From NCBI RefSeq assembly GCF_910592395.1, contig NC_088325.1, positions 1,364,001 to 1,428,000 of the forward strand: 64,000 nt of DNA. The letters run 5' to 3'. Position numbers and translations under genes: made by a program. Below the pieces are notes generated by a model. That model did not search any database. It saw only the letters and a program-made list of their open reading frames with translations, and was not told where the DNA came from. Of this stretch, positions 57,840 to 64,000 are shown piece after piece. The DNA comes from Lineus longissimus. Its lineage: Eukaryota > Nemertea > Pilidiophora > Heteronemertea > Lineidae. Each line of letters starts with the position of its first letter. Positions within the stretch are counted from its first letter, which is position 1.

Positions 57840-58745
57840 CCATGAGCTACATGAGCTACTCCTTGTCTTACTTGTACAAGGATGGGGTTCCCTACCAAAA
57901 CCCGATCCCTACCAGAGTAGGGACTTGGGTATGCGGGCCGGTCTTCAAGAGCACAGTGAGATAGAAGCTCTACCAAAGACAGAAGTGTCCCGATGCTGTT
58001 CCAAGTATGCGAGCAGCTCCAAGTCTTTCTGGCTCTCTACCCTAGTAGAGTAGTTGGGCCTCTCTTCAAGGGCACACTGAAACTCTACAAGGCAGAAAGG
58101 CCCTGAAGTTGTCCCAGGTACATGAGCTACGAGCTTCATGAGCTACATCAAGTAGGCTACTTGACTTGCTTGTAGGACACCTCTGCTGTCTTCACCAGCA
58201 CATCGAGATAGCTCTTTGAGGCAGAAGGGCCCTGAAGCTGTCCCAAGTACATGAGCTATGAGCTTCATGAGCTACATCAGGAAGGCTACTTGACTTGCCT
58301 TGTAGGACACCTCTGCTGTCTTCACAAGCACATCGAGATAGCTCTTCGAGTCAGAAGGACCCTGAAGCTGTCCCAGGTACATGAGCTACTAGCTTCATGA
58401 GCTACATCAGGTAGGCTACTTGACTTGCCTTGTAGGGCACCTCTGCTGTCTTCACCAGCACATCGAGATAGCTCTTCCAGTCAGAAGGGCCCTGAAGCTG
58501 TCCAAGGTACATGAGCTACGAGCTTCTTGAGCTACATCAGGTAGGCTACTTGACTTGCCTTGTAGGGCACCTCTTCTGTCTTCACCAGCACATCGAGATA
58601 GCTCTTTGAGGCAGAAGGGCCCTGAAGCTGTCCCAGGTACATGAGCTACTAGCTTCATGAGCTACATCAAGTAGGCTACTTGACTTGCCAAGTAGAGCAC
58701 TTGTGCTGTCTTCACCAGCACATCGAGATAGCTCTTCCAGTCAGA
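57840..58745. repeat. 130-bp satellite, right array
   Basis: About five full copies (GGTACATGAGCTAC near 58117, 58247, 58377, 58507 and 58637) plus diverged copies to the left. The monomer is the same as in the array at 16888-17272, in the same orientation. Frames seen in it are not kept between copies because 130 is not a multiple of three. Confidence 0.88.
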
Positions 58746-61610
58746 ATTGGAATTTCATAGTTAAATCACTAAAACAAAAGCTGAACTTTGAACTATAATT
58801 GTATAATTGTTTTAAACAATAGTGAAAGCAACAATGAACAATAATAAACAAGCATTAAAGCAAGCAAGATTGCTAAGCGCTCAACATGAAATTCAACTGA
58901 CCTTAAACTGACAGTAGGAATCTTCAAAATGGATTACTCCATTTTGCGATTTAATCTACTGCAGTACTGCAACATGCAAAGACGGGAATGGTTTTCTCAT
59001 TGAATGAACTCATGCAATGTAATGCAAGTATACTACGTGACCTGTCACAGCAAAACCAGGTGCATGTCGCACAGAAGATGAGCCTGAATGACACCAGGAG
59101 ATAATGGAAGAAATTGATGTACTCAAATTTCACAAAGGTGGATGAGAGTGAAATGAACAACCAGTCTGTCTCAACCTGCCAAGCTTAGGGTGACATGCGC
59201 CTATTTTTGCTCTGACGGGTCACACATCGTAATGAAACATTATATAAATAATATGAGTATCCATATCCAATATTATACACGAATTTGGTTTCTTTGATAT
59301 TACAAGCTCCAAAAAGCACAATAATAGTAGAAACAGAAATTGTGCACAGGCGTTAATATAAAATGACTGTTAACAATTAATAGGTACAAATAATTGAATA
59401 CACACATGAGTCTAGTTTCAACAATAACTTCACACATGAAAATTATGCAGCAGTCAATGAAAAACCTGTACCTCCCCGCAGACAATCAACACTCAGTGAA
59501 ATTGACACTTCACACTTTTTAAGGAGGTGGGATTCGACAAAGTACAATTATTCACCGAGGAATGAAATTGATAGGGGTTCAATTGTTATTTTTCAGCGAT
59601 TGTGAGGAACTTTCCATTTTAAGTGATGCTGGGGACAACAGATTTTCGACACTATTTGTTTACAGATTTCCTGATCAAAGGGGATTTGATCAGTGGGGAA
59701 AAACCATCCCGCCAAGAAATCAACCCCCAATTCAAGCAAGGTTGACCCCTGAGTTGGGGGGGGGGGGAGGGGGAGGAACAGGGCTACCATTGACCGCTGC
59801 ATTATTAAGCTGAACACGACAATGGCTGCTTTTGATTATAATAATGAACCACAGATCACCGATTAACAATATTTTGGAGAAAAAACATCATTTTTAATGA
59901 TTTCATGAAATGAGTCGTTCATTCACGCAATTCCATTTACGATTCCGTCGTCAACTTTCGATCCTTGATGAATGAATAATGTAATCCAAAGTGACATGGC
60001 ACAAAATATCCTGCATTCAAAACAGAAAAAGCGAAAACACGTACATCAGAAATAAACCTTATATCACATATTCATAAACATTATACAAAACACCAGATTT
60101 AGAATGGACCAGCCTTGGGCGTATTCAAGCAGAAAATATGTTACTTCTAATGGCAGATTCAAAACCCTGCTTCTGGCTGATTCAGGAAGTGTTCTCTTTT
60201 GCACACAAGAGATCTTTTTGTTGCACAAAGCAGCAATCATAATCGCACAATATGTGCTTGTTTGAGTAATTATAAACTAGATACATGTACACTGAGTGTC
60301 ACACTATTTCACTATTTCAATAGAAGCAAAAAACAGTCCTAAAAGTAAAATTATACTTTCAAAAACATAAACGACAACTTTCAACAAAGTCAAGATCTAC
60401 AATGGTATTTAATGGTTAAACAGAAACTTTCCCCGAGCAAAAGAAATAAAATTTTATAATAATATAATTTTGAACACGAAGCCTAATGTCACAAACTGGA
60501 AGCTTAGAAACCAGGCCCCAGTTCTCAAACCATGTTAGTTATGATAGCGCCCGCATACAAGCGATTTAGTTCACTGTGACATGCGGTCGTTATTGCCTGC
60601 AACAAAAATTGCTGGTGCACGGTGTTTATCGCCGGTGTCGGTGTCAAGAAATGGTAGTTGCAATCAATACCAAACCCATCAATTGCCGGTTTTACCTGCA
60701 GATGAGAGATCTTTTGTCGCACATTGCGATTATTATCATAAGTCGCAGCAACAAAAATCGCTTGTTTGCAAGGCGTTTAACTTTTACGTGGCGTTAAGTC
60801 TAACGAACTTGACATAAGGAGACAAAGCCATGTTATAACTTGTTTTACAAAACTTGGGCCGGATTACTCTCAACACAGTAAGTACAGAACAACTAACAGC
60901 CTAAATCACCTGATTTCAGAACAAACATTCAGGATAGAATCTAGACATTAACTCATAAAGATAACAAATAAGATAAGATTTCATTAACTCCAGAGAAAAT
61001 GAGGAACCTGCAGAACTAAAAATCCAGGTGGCAGCACCAGTACTAAAAGGTACACTTCCAGTGCATTTTCCATTAAAATTAAGTTTTGTGGATTTTCTCC
61101 CTAAAACTCATCAAAATAGAATTAAGGACCAATAAAACAACGTTTTTGGTGCTATTTCCCCATGTAGAGTAATTAAGGGATGAAATATTCAATAATCATT
61201 GACCCGGGAAATGGCTTTCTCATTACAATCATTGTCCACTTGCCTGCAGGGCCCCCTATTGGCAGGTTTTGTTGTACAGGTTCCTCATTGAGTTGGTCAG
61301 GTGTAACACCTCCATTTTTTAGAAGGTAGCAGCTAACATCACATGTATGATATGGTATAAAGTCTATAAGATAACGAGGCCCAAGGGCCAAACACTCAGC
61401 TGTGCTGACATTTTGTCCAAACCAGATATGGTACCAGTATAGTTGACAAGATGGTGGCCAAAGTAGGAGTGGAATGTGACCAAATGCAGTGCTGAGCTAA
61501 ATATACCATGTAGAAAATATTTAGCTGGTTAAAGGGTGCCTGTATATAGGCCTATTATGTGTAATATGGGCCTTTAGTAGGCCTATGTTAAACAGATGCA
61601 CCAAAACGGG
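58746..61610. other. Intergenic, no gene seen
   Basis: A/T-rich with short frames only. A purine-rich G run lies at about 59755-59775. Around 60535-60800 there are several loosely inverted pieces (CAAGCGATTT near 60560, AAATCGCTTG near 60755), which may be an old inverted-repeat element. Confidence 0.4.
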
Positions 61611-61619
61611 CTAAATAGC

Positions 61620-61860
61620 ATGTACACAGTATGTCTCGAAACCAAACACTAAATCTACATAAAATCAAGTATGGATTAATCTATACTTGATAAAATGTAT
61701 GTCTTGAAACCAAATAGTAAATCTACATAAAATGAAAACTAGAATAGAAGTAACACAAAAGCACCAAAAATAGCAAGTGCACAGTATGTCTCGAACCAAA
61801 TAATAAATCTACATAGTAGAATGAAAACTTTATAGAGTAAAAGTACTACAAAAGCACCAA
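61620..61860. repeat. Diverged tandem repeat, about 70-90-bp monomer
   Basis: Three copies of GTATGTCTCGAAACCAAA followed by TAAATCTACATAAAATGAA, at about 61628, 61697 and 61786. The last two also share AAAGCACCAA. Confidence 0.65.
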
Positions 61861-62075
61861 CAAATACATCTAAATGATGAAGTTTGATTACTTCTTTATT
61901 TGATTTATCTCTCTTCGAACGACTAGTTTTAAAAATAAGAGTATGATAACCTTTTAAACGATCTTGAGGATGAATAAAGTGAGCTCCTTTACGAATTGAT
62001 AACATTTCTCAAAAGAGAAGTGAATCTTGCCAGTCATGCCGACTTACCGCAATGAATGTCAATCCTAAAGTCGCC

Positions 62076-62303
62076 TCCTTTCACCGCCAACCCAATAGGT
62101 CAGCATCTCATTGAACTCATTGAACACCTTGCATTCCACTACGATGGCTTTCAGTGCGTGTCTCGTGGGACAACCACGAGTGTAATGTTAGTGTTGTTGC
62201 GACATGGACGTGCGGGAAAGGAAGGGAATGCATGGAAACTATCAATAATGTAGTAACAGCCGTTCTGACGGCCGATCAGGGGGAGTTTATCGGCGGTGAA
62301 GGA
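62076..62303. mobile_element. MITE-like element, TIR TCCTTTCACCGCC, copy 2
   Basis: The ends TCCTTTCACCGCC (62076-62088) and TCGGCGGTGAAGGA (62290-62303) and the interior match the element at 10080-10445. This copy is about 140 bp shorter. It lies a few hundred bases past the stop of the malic enzyme, possibly in its 3' UTR. Confidence 0.65.
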
Positions 62304-62517
62304 AGGATATACGCACAACGACAGTAGATCGGCCTGTGCCAACCCTACACTTACGAAGTTTACAGCATTCCTGTATAGAGGGAAGTCAGGGGCCAGGTTG
62401 TGTTTGACTCTGCAATAATTATATTTCTTTTTCCTAACCTGGTCAAAACTATTCACCGTGTGAGCCAAACTTCAATGATCCATCTAAATCAGCTAGTAAA
62501 ACGATCCTTTTCAAACT

Positions 62518-64000
62518 TTATTCGAAAACTGGCCAGTCGTATATCTCTGGAATAAAACTCTCATATCTTGTCGAATAAACTTGAGATTTGATGAACTCCA
62601 ACTTATCCTCTGGTTCCGGGTATTCGGCGGCCATTCCGTTCTTGTATGCCCAGACAGCAATTCGAGCTGCGATGGAACGTGAGATTCGCAAAATACTTTT
62701 CATCGAGGGGTAGATGCGGCCGGCTTCGAGATCAGCTGGGGTGACCATATCTGCGAGGGTCTGAAAAAAGAAGGAGTACCAATGAAGAGAAGTTGTTCGA
62801 ATGATATCAAAGTTGTTGTGAAAGAGAGAAGCAGGCGCAGACCATGCACAACCTGGAGAAGATCCACTTGAGACTTTGGCAGAGGTTAGGACTGTAGGAC
62901 TGGAGCTGAATGACCTGGAGAGAGAGGCCAAAGAAGCAGGGGCAGACCACGCACCACCTGGAGAAGATCAACTGAGGCAGAGGCGAGGTCTGGAGCTGAA
63001 TGACCTGGAGGGAGTGGCCAAAGAAGCAGGGCAGACTACGCACCACCTGGAGAAGATCAACTGAGGCAGAGGCGAGGTCTGGAGCTGAATGACCTGGAGA
63101 GAGTGGCCAAAGAAGCAGGGGCAGACCACGCACCACCTGGAGAAGATCAACTGAGGCAGAGGCGAGGTCTGGAGCTAAATGACCAGGAGAGAGTGGCCGA
63201 AGAAGCACAGGCAGACCACGCACCACCTGGAGAAGATCAACTGAGGCAGAGGCGAGGTCTGGAGCTGAATGACTTGGAGGGAGTGGTCAAAGAAGCAGGG
63301 GCAGACCACGCACCACCTGGTGAAGATCAACTGAGGCAGAGGCGAGGTCTGGAGCTAAATGACCTGGAGAGAGTGGCCAAAGAAGCAGGGCAGACTACGC
63401 ACCACCTGGAGAAGATCAACTGAGGCAGAGGCGAGGTCTGGAGCTGAATGACCTGGAGAGAGTGGCCAAAGAAGCAGGGCAGACTACGCATCACCTGGAG
63501 AAGATCAACTGAGGCAGAGGCGAGGTCTGGAGCTGAATGACCTGGAGAGAGAGGCCAAAGAAGCAGGGGCAGACTACGCACCACCTGGAGAAGATCAACT
63601 GAGGCAGAGGCGAGGTCTGGAGCTGAATGACCTGGAGAGAGAGGCCAAAGAAGCAGGGCAGAAGCAGGGGCAGACCACGCACCACCTGGAGAAGATCAAC
63701 TGAGGCAGAGGCGAGGTCTAGAGCTGAATGACCTGGAGAGAGAGGCCAAAGAAGCAGGGGCAGACCACGCACCACCTGGAGAAGATCAACTGAGGCAGAG
63801 GTGAGGTCTGGAGCTGAATCACCTGGAGAGAGTGGCCAAAGAAGCACAGGCAGAAGTTGGGTCAGACCATCTAAAGATTTCGTTTATTACCTCGGAAGCT
63901 ATCAGGAACATGTCGTCAGGGATGTGGCGTATTCCACAGCAGATAGTACCAAGGGCCACACCGGGGAAAATATAGGCATTGTTCCCTTGTCCCGGGTAGT
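62518..64000 (-). CDS. NAD(P)-dependent malic enzyme, last two exons
   Basis: The exon 64000-63891 reads [17 protein letters not shown], then [15 protein letters not shown]. The final exon 62760-62518 runs from [19 protein letters not shown] to YDWPVFE and the stop. Both match the C-terminal part of malic enzymes (PGQGNN with the conserved Asn residues of the active-site region, then YPEPEDK and SQVYSTRY). The enzyme converts malate to pyruvate and CO2. Cofactor type and compartment cannot be told from this part. The splice phase is 0 (GAG-GTAATA donor, TTTCAG acceptor). The rest of the gene lies to the right of the window. Confidence 0.92.
62825..63852. repeat. Minisatellite, about 90-bp monomer, in the malic enzyme intron
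   Basis: About eleven copies of a unit containing GACCACGCACCACCTGGAG, AAGATCAACTGAGGCAGAGG, CGAGGTCTGGAGCTGAATG and ACCTGGAGAGAGTGGCCAAA. GGAGCTGAATGACC recurs every 89-90 bp. The central copies are the most alike and the outer ones diverge. The repeat fills most of the 1.13-kb intron. Confidence 0.9.

Noticed and set aside
57945-58658. Minus-strand frames MKLVAHVPGT... in the satellite
   Set aside because: The monomer is 130 bp, so the frame is not maintained from copy to copy.
61980-62005. 88-codon minus-strand frame downstream of the malic enzyme (61739-62005)
   Set aside because: Low-complexity, overlaps a tandem repeat; no recognisable protein.

Overview
This is a metazoan nuclear sequence: the genes are split by GT-AG introns and encode a multi-PAN/apple secreted protein, clan-2 (CYP2-like) cytochrome P450s, a RING/B-box (TRIM-type) protein and a malic enzyme. 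The dense small repeats and frequent TACATGTA words would suit a marine invertebrate (a lophotrochozoan or an invertebrate deuterostome), but the species cannot be fixed from the sequence.

1-8.5 kb (minus strand): most of one gene, running off the left edge. By joining splice sites I read a signal-peptide exon, a short Thr/Ala-rich linker exon and ten PAN/apple modules. The nine complete modules are each bounded by phase-1 introns at both ends. Two modules (2 and 5) lack both the first and the last cysteine of the usual six, which looks like paired loss of one disulfide.

8.5-17.3 kb: no convincing host gene. It holds small inverted-repeat elements, a possible LINE tail, a 1.07-kb dispersed repeat, a 34-36-bp minisatellite, a 1.6-kb terminal-inverted-repeat element, a tRNA-derived SINE and a 130-bp satellite.

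17.3-50.8 kb (minus strand): a tandem array of five P450 genes (A to E, left to right) plus a truncated sixth at the left end. Each complete gene has five exons (136, 186, 522, 444 and 188 nt), all introns in phase 1, giving 491 aa. A, B and E look intact. C carries a 1-bp insertion at the end of exon 3. D keeps an open frame but has lost 47 codons that include the K-helix ExxR, and part of exon 2 is replaced by (ACATA)n. Between successive genes sits a pogo/CENP-B-type DDE transposase ORF. It was copied with the P450 as one unit of about 6.2 kb. Only the copy between A and B is intact; the other three have different single-base frameshifts. Genes B, C and E carry an extra copy of exon 1 inside the intron before exon 4. 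Every gene has two decoy copies of the start of the heme-cysteine exon upstream of the real one.

51-58.8 kb: two copies of a 0.43-0.45-kb TIR element, then a 714-aa TRIM-type protein on the plus strand (RING, two B-boxes, coiled coil, unrecognised C-terminal region), a small TIR element, and a second array of the 130-bp satellite found at the left edge of the P450 cluster.

58.8-64 kb: about 3 kb without a recognised gene, then the last two exons of an NAD(P)-dependent malic enzyme on the minus strand. The intron between them is almost filled by an approximately 90-bp minisatellite.
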